In this document: in pieces, positions 1-6,004 of the stretch
How positions within the stretch are numbered: the stretch's first letter is position 1
How the letters are laid out: each line of letters starts with the position of its first letter
NCBI GenBank assembly: GCA_020430675.1
Contig: JAGQJJ010000175.1
Span: 1-7,489, forward strand
Direction: 5' to 3'
DNA: 7,489 nt
Source: Myxococcales bacterium
Lineage (GTDB): Bacteria; Myxococcota; Bradymonadia; UBA7976; UBA1532
Translations under genes and position numbers: made by a program
Notes under the pieces: model-generated
Told to the model about the DNA's origin: nothing
The model's database searches: none
What the model saw: only the letters and a program-made list of their open reading frames with translations

Positions 1-1
1 G

Positions 2-64
2 CTCATTGCGGTGCTTCTGCCGAGCGTCGAGTGGTTCCTGCGCCGACGCTACGGCCTGCTCTGA
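2..64 (+). CDS. C-terminal end of an unidentified, probably membrane-associated protein (partial)
   Basis: Only the last 20 codons and the TGA stop (62-64) are inside the window. The frame reads a hydrophobic stretch (LIAVLLPSVEW), then a basic cluster (FLRRRYGLL) and the stop. A hydrophobic helix followed by Arg-rich residues is the usual end of an inner-membrane protein whose C-terminus stays in the cytoplasm. The reading frame has the same strong GC third-position preference as its neighbours. The serine acetyltransferase starts 16 nt after the stop with its own ribosome binding site, so the two are probably co-transcribed. The family cannot be named from 20 residues. Confidence 0.6.
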   Translation, partial: LIAVLLPSVEWFLRRRYGLL

Positions 65-80
65 TCGGACGGAGGGCCCG

Positions 81-992
81 ATGGACGAAGCGACCCTCGA
101 CGCGCTGACCGACGCCTTGCTGCGCAGCTACGACCTGGACCGCGAGCCGGGCACGCCCGAGCCACCGCGCCTGCCGGCCCGCGAGGTGATCATCGCGGTG
201 CTCGATGACGTGCGGCGCATCCTGTTCCCCGGCTACTACGCCGACGAGCCGCTGCCCGCGGCCAGCCGCAAATACCGCGTGGGCACCTGGCTGTGCCGGT
301 TGGCGGGCGACCTGACGCGCATCGTCGGGCTGGCGCTGACCCATGACCGCCCCCACCAGCCGCGCGCGGCCGTGCGCGCCGAAGCGCAGCGCATCGCGAC
401 CGCCTTCCTCGCCAGCCTGCCCGACCTGCGCGGGCGGCTGCGCCTCGACGCCGAAGCAGCGTTGGCCGGCGACCCGGCCGCGGGCTCGGTGGAAGAGGTC
501 ATCCTCACCTACCCCGGCTTCCTGGCCATCACGGTGCATCGCATCGCCCATTGGCTGCACACCGCGGGCGTGCCCTTTGTGCCACGGGTCATGGCCGAAT
601 ACGCCCACGCCTCGACCGGCATCGACATCCACCCCGGCGCGCGCATCGGCGCCCGGCTGTTCATCGATCACGGCACCGGGGTGGTCGTCGGCGAGACCGC
701 GATCATCGGCGACGACGTCAAGATCTACCAGGGCGTCACCCTGGGCGCGCACTCGGTACGGCGCGAGTACGCCGGCGCCAAGCGGCACCCGACCATCGAA
801 GACGAGGTGGTGCTCTACGCCGGCGCCACGGTGCTGGGCGGCGACACGGTCATCGGCCGCGGCTCGATCATCGGCGGCAACGTCTGGGTCGTCGAGTCGG
901 TCGGCCCCGAGACCATGGTGCTTGAGAGCCCGCCGACGCTGGATTTTGTGCGCCGACGCAGCGCCGCGAAACCGGCGAATGCGCAGGATTGA
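81..992 (+). CDS. cysE: Serine O-acetyltransferase (EpsC/SrpH-type CysE)
   Basis: A 303-residue protein that should transfer acetyl from acetyl-CoA to L-serine, giving O-acetylserine for cysteine synthesis in the cytoplasm. Residues 1-150 form the helical N-terminal part. HRIAHWLH (153-160) matches the conserved segment before the left-handed beta-helix. Hexapeptide repeats run from about 183 (DIHPGARIG) to 270. The catalytic Asp-His pair is D196-H197 in the motif FIDHGTGVVVGET, and the second active-site His is H236 in KRHPTI. These correspond to D157/H158 and H193 of E. coli CysE. The ATG at 81 is chosen because GGAGGG lies at 71-76; earlier in-frame starts lack such a site and overlap the upstream gene. 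The length of about 300 aa and the lack of the classical GVPAR ending fit the EpsC/SrpH subgroup. The C-terminus ends in AQD, not the terminal Ile used by enteric CysE to bind CysK, so complex formation with O-acetylserine sulfhydrylase is doubtful. No cysK is visible. Confidence 0.93.
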   Translation: MDEATLDALTDALLRSYDLDREPGTPEPPRLPAREVIIAVLDDVRRILFPGYYADEPLPAASRKYRVGTWLCRLAGDLTRIVGLALTHDRPHQPRAAVRAEAQRIATAFLASLPDLRGRLRLDAEAALAGDPAAGSVEEVILTYPGFLAITVHRIAHWLHTAGVPFVPRVMAEYAHASTGIDIHPGARIGARLFIDHGTGVVVGETAIIGDDVKIYQGVTLGAHSVRREYAGAKRHPTIEDEVVLYAGATVLGGDTVIGRGSIIGGNVWVVESVGPETMVLESPPTLDFVRRRSAAKPANAQD

Positions 993-1009
993 CCAGCGAT
1001 CATCTGCAC

Positions 1010-1032
1010 GGGTTCTGCTATAGGCAGATCCC
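1010..1032 (+). promoter_or_regulatory. Interrupted hairpin between the acetyltransferase and the LuxR-HTH operon
   Basis: In the 66-nt gap (993-1058), GGG (1010-1012) pairs with CCC (1030-1032) and TCTGC (1014-1018) pairs with GCAGA (1024-1028). There is one T-T mismatch and a 5-nt loop, TATAG. A T-tract does not follow, so this is not a standard intrinsic terminator. It may be a weak terminator, an operator for a dimeric regulator such as the downstream LuxR-HTH proteins, or chance. The loop overlaps TGCTATAGG, a weak extended -10-like sequence, but no good -35 lies at the right distance. The function is inferred only. Confidence 0.35.
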
Positions 1033-1058
1033 ATCTGGCGCCTGATGAGGACGTCGCG

Positions 1059-1817
1059 GTGGCCGAGATCGAAGAAAACGAAGCAGCGGTCTTTCTGGCG
1101 CGGGTCGAGCAGCTCTACGCGCTCGACGATCCGACGCGCTTTGCCCGCCACGCGCTCGACCTGCTGCTCGCCGAGACCGGCGCCACCGCGGGTTATGGCG
1201 CGTTGCGTTCAACCGCCGGCTTTCGGCTGCTGGCCAACGTCGGCGGCGATCTGACCCTGGCCCGCAGCGCGCTCGCCGATGGCCTGCCCGAGCGCCTCGG
1301 CAGCGACACACCGGTGCGCATCGAGCGGACCGATGGCCCATTGGCGGCGCCCTTTCCGGCCGGGGTCTGCGTCACGCTCTGCGCGCCGCATCGCGAGGTG
1401 GGAACCTCGGTCTGGATCCTGATGCTGCCCACGGCGCCCTCGGCGGCGGTGAAGCGCCAGCTCGACCGCCTGGTGCCCTGCCTGGGCTACGCGGGCGAGA
1501 TCCTGCTGCCGCTGGGCCTCGACCGCCGGCGCGACACGCTCAAGGCGCCGCGCGAAGACTTGTTCCAGGCCGAGACCGACGACGAGCCGCCGGGCAGCGT
1601 GCTCGACGGGCTGCCCCAGGCGGTCGCCGATTGCGGTCGTCTGGCGGCCCGCGGCTACTCCAACAATCAGATCGCCGTCTACCTCGGCTTGACCGAAGGC
1701 ACCGTCGCCCGTTACCTCAACCGCGTCTATCGCCACCTCGGCATCGAGGGGCGCCACCTGCTGGACATCGGCCGCATTCTTCGCGACCCGAAGCCGGCCC
1801 CGCGGAGCCGCAGATGA
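1059..1817 (+). CDS. LuxR-type HTH protein with GAF-like N-terminal domain
   Basis: A 252-residue putative transcription regulator. Residues about 185-238 form a GerE/LuxR-type four-helix DNA-binding domain: LAARGYSNNQIAVYLGL, then TEGTVARYLNRVYRHLGI, with the typical recognition-helix layout (T..TV..YL..VY..LG). Residues about 8-150 look like a GAF-type sensor fold: an N-terminal amphipathic helix, alternating short strands (about 55-125) and a closing helix (128-150). There is no phospho-receiver domain and no recognisable acyl-homoserine-lactone site, so the input signal is unknown. A polar linker (155-184) joins the two halves. The start is GTG at 1059, with GAGG at 1047-1050 as ribosome binding site; the ATG at 1045 is in another frame and no upstream in-frame ATG exists. 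The stop overlaps the next start as ATGA (1814-1817), so the two are translationally coupled. The HTH assignment is firm; the GAF call rests on the predicted pattern only. Confidence 0.82.
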   Translation: MAEIEENEAAVFLARVEQLYALDDPTRFARHALDLLLAETGATAGYGALRSTAGFRLLANVGGDLTLARSALADGLPERLGSDTPVRIERTDGPLAAPFPAGVCVTLCAPHREVGTSVWILMLPTAPSAAVKRQLDRLVPCLGYAGEILLPLGLDRRRDTLKAPREDLFQAETDDEPPGSVLDGLPQAVADCGRLAARGYSNNQIAVYLGLTEGTVARYLNRVYRHLGIEGRHLLDIGRILRDPKPAPRSRR

Positions 1818-2440
1818 ATCGACCCTCCACGCTCACCCAGCTCGCCGAGAACGTGGCCGAGCTGTACCGACCCTCGCCGCGGGGCCATTGGCAGCGCCGC
1901 ATGCAGAGCCTGGTGCGCGAGTGGCTGGCGCGCCCCGACGCGCGCCTCAACTGGTCGGCAGAGGCCGAGGAGCAGGATCCGTCGCCGGTGCGCCTGCCGC
2001 TGCCCAACCGGACCGAGCCGCCGCGCTGGCTGGGTCTGGAGAGCGCGCTCGAACCCGAAGCCGAGGCGATCAGCGGCGCGTTGGTGCGCCATATCGCCCT
2101 GGCCGCCGACCAGATGGAGCGGGTCGCCGAGCCGCCCGACCGGATCATCCCCGCGCGCTGGCGGCGGCTGTTGACGCGCCGGCAGGTCGACGTGGCCATG
2201 CTGGCCGCTGGCGGGCTGACCAACGACCAGATCGCCGATCGGCTCGACATCGCGCCGCGCACCGTCGCTCGGCTGCTGCAGGACGCCTACCGGCGCCTGG
2301 AAGTGAGCAGCCGCGCCGAGATGGCCGCCGAGTGCGCGCTGGGCCGCCCGCCGACGCCGCCGCATCTGCGCATTCCGGTCGGCGCGCTCGAAGCCGCGAC
2401 CGCGGGCGATGACGATGACTTCGATGACGGGGAGCGCTGA
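1814..2440 (+). CDS. LuxR-type HTH protein with shortened sensor half, paralogue of the preceding gene
   Basis: A 208-residue putative transcription regulator. The LuxR/GerE HTH spans about 118-173 (LLTRRQVDVAMLAAGGLTND, then QIADRLDIAPRTVARLLQDA) and is a better match to the consensus start (LTxRQ) than in its neighbour. The first 45 residues (LAENVAELYRPSPRGHWQRR) align in pattern with the first helix of the preceding protein (LARVEQLYALDDPTRFARHA). The helix at 82-103 matches that protein's closing sensor helix. Between them only about 36 residues remain instead of about 82, so the central sheet of the presumed GAF fold is mostly missing. The C-terminus carries an acidic tail (DDDDFDDGER). 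The start is ATG at 1814 with GGAG at 1804-1807, overlapping the previous stop by 4 nt. The pair may act as partner or competing regulators at shared sites; this is inference. Confidence 0.8.
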   Translation: MNRPSTLTQLAENVAELYRPSPRGHWQRRMQSLVREWLARPDARLNWSAEAEEQDPSPVRLPLPNRTEPPRWLGLESALEPEAEAISGALVRHIALAADQMERVAEPPDRIIPARWRRLLTRRQVDVAMLAAGGLTNDQIADRLDIAPRTVARLLQDAYRRLEVSSRAEMAAECALGRPPTPPHLRIPVGALEAATAGDDDDFDDGER

Positions 2441-2443
2441 GCG

Positions 2444-3013
2444 ATGAACCGCTACACGCTGATCTTCATCGCCGCGGTCGTCGCCGTGATCGGCTACCTC
2501 GTGCTGCAGACGCCCGAGATGAGCACGCCCCACGCGCCGCCCGAGGTGTCGAACACGCCGAAGCCGACAAACAAAGCCGACGAACCGCCTCCAGCGCCCG
2601 CGCCCCGGCGGGCGACACCGATCGCCGACGCCGCGGTGGCCATGCCCGAGACCGACGCCGCGCCAGAGCCCGACGCGGCGGTCGAAAAGGGCCCATTCGA
2701 GATCGAGATCGGCGAACACAAGGTGCTGCTGCGCCAACGCGACGGCCGCTACCTGCGCATGGTGCCGGTGCTGGTCACCAGCAAGCCGGTGACCCGCGAC
2801 GAGATTCGCCGCCGCCGCCGCGAGCTGGTGCGCATGCTGTTCTTCCTGGTCAGCCACCGCGACGCCGACTCGGTCGCCGACGCCGACGGCGAAGCCCGCC
2901 TCGCCGCCGACTTGAAGGAGCGCTTCGGCAACGTCATCCGCACCGGGCCCATCGACCGCCTGGCGTTCCGCACCTTCGAGGTCGTGCGCGAGACCGCCGA
3001 CGCCGGACCTTGA
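2444..3013 (+). CDS. Membrane-anchored protein with FliL-like C-terminal domain
   Basis: A 189-residue protein. Residues 4-21 (YTLIFIAAVVAVIGYLVL) form one membrane helix or uncleaved signal anchor; there is no lipobox. Residues 23-82 are a low-complexity Pro/Ala/Asp linker, typical for spanning the periplasm. The folded part starts near 85. Its pattern is strand (GRYLRMVPVLVTS, 101-113), a strongly basic helix (TRDEIRRRRRELVRMLFFLVS), a helix with ARLAADLKERFGNVI (151-165), and a closing strand (IDRLAFRTFEVV). This order and spacing fit FliL, the flagellar basal-body protein with a stomatin-like periplasmic fold that sits near the stator. No flagellar gene is in view, so a role in flagella is not supported by context; a non-flagellar FliL-like protein is more likely. 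The ATG at 2444 follows the previous stop by 3 nt and has GGGGAG at 2429-2434. FliL homology is judged by eye and is moderate. Confidence 0.72.
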   Translation: MNRYTLIFIAAVVAVIGYLVLQTPEMSTPHAPPEVSNTPKPTNKADEPPPAPAPRRATPIADAAVAMPETDAAPEPDAAVEKGPFEIEIGEHKVLLRQRDGRYLRMVPVLVTSKPVTRDEIRRRRRELVRMLFFLVSHRDADSVADADGEARLAADLKERFGNVIRTGPIDRLAFRTFEVVRETADAGP

Positions 3014-3020
3014 AGGCGGC
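3002..3020. terminator. Palindrome across the convergent gene junction, possible bidirectional terminator
   Basis: GCCG (3002-3005) pairs with CGGC (3017-3020), and CCT (3008-3010) pairs with AGG (3014-3016). There is a 2-nt GA bulge and a TGA loop, which is the stop codon of the FliL-like gene. The structure covers the whole 6-nt gap between the two converging genes and reaches the TAG stop (3020-3022) of the minus-strand gene. Neither strand has a T-tract, so efficient intrinsic termination is not assured. It is the only candidate for stopping both operons here. Confidence 0.35.
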
Positions 3021-3607
3021 TACTCCTCGCGGCAGAGCACAAAGAAGTTGTTGGTCTCGCGATCGCGCCGGTAGGCGCGGCCGATGGTGACGTGTTCGCT
3101 GACGCGGCGCAGAAAGTCGAGCATGCCGGCGTAGACGAAGCGCTGCAGGCCCCACTCGTTGGGGCGCACGGTCGGCCACTCGGCGGGCTTGCTCGGCGGC
3201 ACGCGGGTGTAATCGACGACGGCCTCGCCACGCGAGTCACCGTCCGTCGCGCGGCAGATGAAGTAACCGGGGCCCACCACCGGGCGGGTACGGCCCTCGT
3301 TGTAGCCCCAGAGCACATCGTCTTCGGTGATCGCCAGCGGACGGCAGAAGCGCTTTTCGAAGAGCGTGAACGCGGGCAGCGTATTGCGGCCGTAATGCCG
3401 CACCGGCTCCAGCGCGCTGCGGTCGGGCGGCACGATGTCGTCGAGCGCCACCGCGCGGCCGCGGGTCAGGCGCCACAAGCGGCGCTGCGCGGCGGGGTCG
3501 AGGGCGCGGGCCTGCTCGATGCGCGCGCCTGGATCGAGGTGGTCGAGCCAATCGGCGATCTCGTCGATCTCGGCGCCGGTGGCCAGGATGCGCTCAGCGA
3601 GGGTCAT
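3020..3607 (-). CDS. Conserved-looking protein of unknown function, last gene of the eboE operon
   Basis: A 195-residue soluble protein that I cannot assign to a named family. It has no signal peptide and no membrane helix. Residues 1-55 are helical (MTLAERILATGAEIDEIADW). The middle is rich in aromatic and Gly/Pro residues that look conserved: FEKRFCRP (83-90), LWGYNEGRTRPVVGPGYFIC (99-118) and GEAVVDYTRVP (127-137). The end holds GLQRFVYAGMLDFLRRVSEH (153-172) and HVTIGRAYRRD (172-182), with a final strand ending in NNFFVLCREE. The composition suggests a compact alpha/beta fold, possibly an enzyme or ligand-binding protein; no catalytic motif is certain. The ATG at 3607 is preferred over the TTG at 3625 because AAGGAGAGG (3611-3619) lies just upstream. 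The start overlaps the end of the WD40 gene by 14 nt, so translation is probably coupled. The gene ends 6 nt from the convergent FliL-like gene. Confidence 0.75.
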   Translation of the reverse strand: MTLAERILATGAEIDEIADWLDHLDPGARIEQARALDPAAQRRLWRLTRGRAVALDDIVPPDRSALEPVRHYGRNTLPAFTLFEKRFCRPLAITEDDVLWGYNEGRTRPVVGPGYFICRATDGDSRGEAVVDYTRVPPSKPAEWPTVRPNEWGLQRFVYAGMLDFLRRVSEHVTIGRAYRRDRETNNFFVLCREE

Positions 3608-4574
3608 GCGCCTCTCCTTCAGCAATGTCGGGCAGCGTAGCGATCAGGTGACCGTCCGTCACGTCCCAGATCGACACCGCGCCCTCGCGGCCCGCGGTGA
3701 ACGCGCGCCCGTCGGCGAGCGCGACGGCCAGCGGTGGCGTCGCCGGGCGCAGCGTCACACCGGCCGCGCCCTCATCGAGCCGCCACAAGCGCGCGGTGCC
3801 ATCTTCGCCGGCCGTCAGCGCCTCGTCAGCCTCGACCGCCAGGGCCACGATGGCGCCCTCATGGGCCGGGATCGCGAGCCGCGCAGCCTCGGCCGGCGGC
3901 CGCCAGACCACCAGCCGCCCGTCGGTGCCCACCGTGACCAGCTCGCTGCCGTGGCGCGCCATGGCGGTCACCCAGCCCGCGTGGGCAAACCACTCGCCCG
4001 CGGGCAGGCCATCGGCCACCTGCCAGCGGGCCACGCGGCCATCGGTGCCGCCCGAGGCCACCGTCTCATCGTCGAGCGGCGTCACCGCAAACGCCGCCTT
4101 CACGTGAAAACCCGCCGCCCGCCAGCGATGGCCGGGGTCGATGCGCGCCACGGTGCCTTGATCGGCGGCGACGATCAGCGCGCCGTCGGGCATCATCACC
4201 GCGTCGTTGAGCGCGCGGCCGACCAGCCGCCGGCGCCAGCGCGGCGCACCGTCGGCGCCGAAGAGGGCCACCGAGCCGTCGGCGCTGACGGTCATCAAGC
4301 CATCGCCTTGGGGCACGATCCGCCGGATGGGCCCGGCGTGCGCGATCCAGCGGCGGCCCGGCTTCGCTTCGGCGATCGACCACTCGGTGGCCCCGCCAAA
4401 CTCATCGCCGGTGACCAGCCGATCGCCCGCGGCAAAGAGCGCCGTGATCGCGGCCGGCGGCGCGGGCTTCGTGTCCGTCGACGGCTCCTCGGGAGGTGGC
4501 GGCTTCTCGTGAGCGCCCAGCCAGACGACCAGCGCGCCCACCGCCACCGCGGCCAGATAGACAAAGCGCCTCAT
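3594..4574 (-). CDS. Membrane-anchored WD40-type beta-propeller protein
   Basis: A 326-residue protein. Residues 1-20 (MRRFVYLAAVAVGALVVWLG) are a basic start plus hydrophobic helix, a signal anchor or signal peptide. Residues 21-41 are a Pro/Glu linker. Seven propeller repeats follow at about 41-67, 79-106, 119-146, 157-186, 198-225, 238-266 and 278-305. Several show WD40 marks: HAG/HEG at the blade start, Gly-Thr-Asp-Gly or Glu-Asp-Gly turns, and endings such as WRL and IWDV. Seven blades make a complete closed propeller, usually a scaffold for protein contacts, here predicted on the periplasmic side of the inner membrane. No enzyme domain is fused. The start ATG (4574-4572) overlaps the eboE-like stop as ATGA and has GAGGTGG just upstream. 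It may hold together or position its operon partners; that is inference from context. Confidence 0.85.
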   Translation of the reverse strand: MRRFVYLAAVAVGALVVWLGAHEKPPPPEEPSTDTKPAPPAAITALFAAGDRLVTGDEFGGATEWSIAEAKPGRRWIAHAGPIRRIVPQGDGLMTVSADGSVALFGADGAPRWRRRLVGRALNDAVMMPDGALIVAADQGTVARIDPGHRWRAAGFHVKAAFAVTPLDDETVASGGTDGRVARWQVADGLPAGEWFAHAGWVTAMARHGSELVTVGTDGRLVVWRPPAEAARLAIPAHEGAIVALAVEADEALTAGEDGTARLWRLDEGAAGVTLRPATPPLAVALADGRAFTAGREGAVSIWDVTDGHLIATLPDIAEGEAHDPR

Positions 4575-5737
4575 CGGCCCACCTCGGGCGCGATCACCGC
4601 CTGCACCGCGGCGAACTCGGCGGCGATGCTGGCCACCAGATCACCGCCCTCAAGCGCCGCGCGCTCGGTTTCGGGCAGCACATGCCAGGTATAGGTCTCG
4701 ATCTCGAGGTGGTCGCAGGCCCCGGCGGCCTGCACCGCGCGCAGCGCCGCCTGCCAGTCGGCTCGCGTGGTGCCGAGCGTGCCGTCGCCGTCCCAGAAGA
4801 TGGGCACATGAAAATGGCAGCGCCACGCCTGCGCCGCGGTCCAGGCGTCGGGCGCGTCGACCAGCTTTGGCAGATCCGACACGCGCAACAACGTGCCGTC
4901 GGCCGCTTGCGCGACCACCTGATGCAGATAACGCGGCTCGGCGAAGGCCAGCAGCGCCGCGCGCGCCTGGGCGTCGGCCGGCTTCGCCAGATGCAGCGCG
5001 CTCGACACCTGCACCTTGCCGATGGCCACTTCGGCGGCCACCAGCGCCTTCACGCTGGCCGTCGCGTCTTCGAACTGCACGGCCTGATGACAGCAGTCGT
5101 AGCAAAGCCCCAGATGCGCCCGCGCCTCGGCCGTGCGCAGCGACTTGTGCCCGTGGAAAAACGCGATCGCCTCATCGGTGGTCTCGATCGTCGTCCAAGG
5201 CTCAGGCTCCAGGCAGAGCCTCACTGAAACGCCAGTGGCGTCGGCCAGTCGGGCCAGCGTTTGAGCCGTGCGGGCCAGGTTCTCGGCCATCTGCGCCTGC
5301 GAGGCCCGATCTTCAGTCTCGGGCCGAAAGCCACCGGCGACGGTGCTGATCGTGCGCTGCATCGGCCCCGGCAGCCGGGTCAGCAGCTCGGCGACGCGCA
5401 CCGTGTACTCGACCCGCGCCTCGCTGCGCCAATCGGGCGCGTAGACCGCCTGCTTGACCACCGGCGCGGCGAAGTCCCCGAACGGAAAGGCGTTCATCGT
5501 GAAGACGTACATGTCCTGCGCCTTCAGCAGCTCGATGAACGCATCCCGCAACGACGGCTCGACGAGCGCACGAACGACCTCATCGCCGAGGCGCAGACCC
5601 AGACCAAAGGGCCCATCCGGGCTGACGCGGCGCCGCACCGCGGCCACCGGTCCGGCGATGGTCGCCCGCACGTCTTCGAGACGCTCGCCAGGGTGCACGT
5701 TGGTGCAGTAGCCCAAGTGAAACGGGCCCGTCCGCAT
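4571..5737 (-). CDS. eboE: EboE-type metabolite traffic protein (xylose-isomerase-like TIM barrel)
   Basis: A 388-residue cytoplasmic protein. The opening HLGYCTNVHPGE (7-18), then GPFGLGLRL (42-50) and MYVFTMNAFPFGDF (76-89), is characteristic of EboE, a sugar phosphate isomerase/epimerase-like TIM barrel. Likely metal or substrate ligands at strand ends are E177 (LCLEPEPW), D214 and H217 (LCYDCCHQAV), H249, H308/H310 (CHFHVPIFW), and E345/E347 (LEIETYTWHV). In cyanobacteria, eboE is part of the ebo cluster, needed to move secondary-metabolite precursors such as the scytonemin monomer to the periplasm; the reaction of EboE itself is not known. The ATG at 5737 is chosen because GGAGG (CCTCC at 5745-5749 on the plus strand) lies 7 nt upstream; the open frame continues to 6016 but through repeat-like intergenic DNA. 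No eboA, B, C, D or F is seen in the window. The stop overlaps the WD40 start. Confidence 0.87.
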   Translation of the reverse strand: MRTGPFHLGYCTNVHPGERLEDVRATIAGPVAAVRRRVSPDGPFGLGLRLGDEVVRALVEPSLRDAFIELLKAQDMYVFTMNAFPFGDFAAPVVKQAVYAPDWRSEARVEYTVRVAELLTRLPGPMQRTISTVAGGFRPETEDRASQAQMAENLARTAQTLARLADATGVSVRLCLEPEPWTTIETTDEAIAFFHGHKSLRTAEARAHLGLCYDCCHQAVQFEDATASVKALVAAEVAIGKVQVSSALHLAKPADAQARAALLAFAEPRYLHQVVAQAADGTLLRVSDLPKLVDAPDAWTAAQAWRCHFHVPIFWDGDGTLGTTRADWQAALRAVQAAGACDHLEIETYTWHVLPETERAALEGGDLVASIAAEFAAVQAVIAPEVGR

Positions 5738-6004
5738 CGCCAGTCCTCCGTGCCGCGGGGCGCCAGGGCGTCCGCGAAGTCCGTGGGGCAAAGCCGTGAG
5801 CAACTTCGCCCTCAAGGCGGGCCGACGACGGCGGAGCAGCGCTACGCCGAGGAGGTCCAACACCGAGCGAGGGTGAAGGGGCCGCGCAATTGACCCACGG
5901 ATTTCGCGGACACCCCGCGAGTGTACGGGGCGGGTCGCCCGCAAGTCGAGCCGCGGCAACGGTTGGACGCCGCGTTGCGACATCGGGGTGCCAAAGTGCG
6001 TCCA
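5738..6004. other. Divergent intergenic region between eboE and the zinc-ribbon membrane gene
   Basis: This 267-nt stretch must hold the promoters for both divergent units. It contains the eboE ribosome binding site (CCTCC 5745-5749, minus strand) and a long imperfect inverted repeat. I found no convincing -35/-10 pair on either strand; TTGACC at 5890-5895 has no matching -10 at 16-18 nt. Open frames cross it on both strands, but they lack conserved-looking content and are explained by the high GC. Confidence 0.7.
5767..5914. repeat. Long imperfect inverted repeat, possible decayed dispersed repeat
   Basis: The left arm at 5767-5791 (core TCCGCGAAGTCCGTGGGGCA) and the right arm at 5890-5914 (core TTGACCCACGGATTTCGCGG) are reverse complements at 22 of 25 positions. 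One of the three differences can form a G-U pair in plus-strand RNA. A second nested pair, CTTCGCCCTC (5804-5813) and GAGGGTGAAG (5869-5878), matches at 9 of 10. About 55 nt of GC-rich sequence lie inside. From memory, the arm wording (CGCGAAATCCGTGGGTCAA) resembles a family of dispersed intergenic repeats seen in several bacterial phyla; this has not been searched. It could also act as a transcribed structure in the eboE leader. Confidence 0.6.

Noticed and set aside
3..1151. Minus-strand open frame of 382 codons opposite the acetyltransferase
   Set aside because: It is a GC-driven shadow: very rich in Arg/Gly/Ala/Asp/His with no domain, while the plus strand has clear hexapeptide and active-site motifs.
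2807..2821. Five CGC triplets in a row as a possible slippage tract
   Set aside because: They encode the basic patch of the FliL-like helix and are too short and too expected at this GC level to suggest phase variation.
1727..2857. Minus-strand open frame of 376 codons opposite the second LuxR-HTH gene and FliL-like gene
   Set aside because: Low-complexity His/Arg/Gly content and no recognisable fold; the plus strand carries HTH and membrane-helix signals with good ribosome binding sites.
3435..4694. Plus-strand open frame of 419 codons opposite the WD40 gene
   Set aside because: Arg/Pro/His-rich shadow; the minus strand shows seven regular propeller repeats.
5890..5918. TTGACC as a possible -35 promoter element
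   Set aside because: No -10-like hexamer lies 16-18 nt downstream, and the bases are part of the right arm of the inverted repeat.
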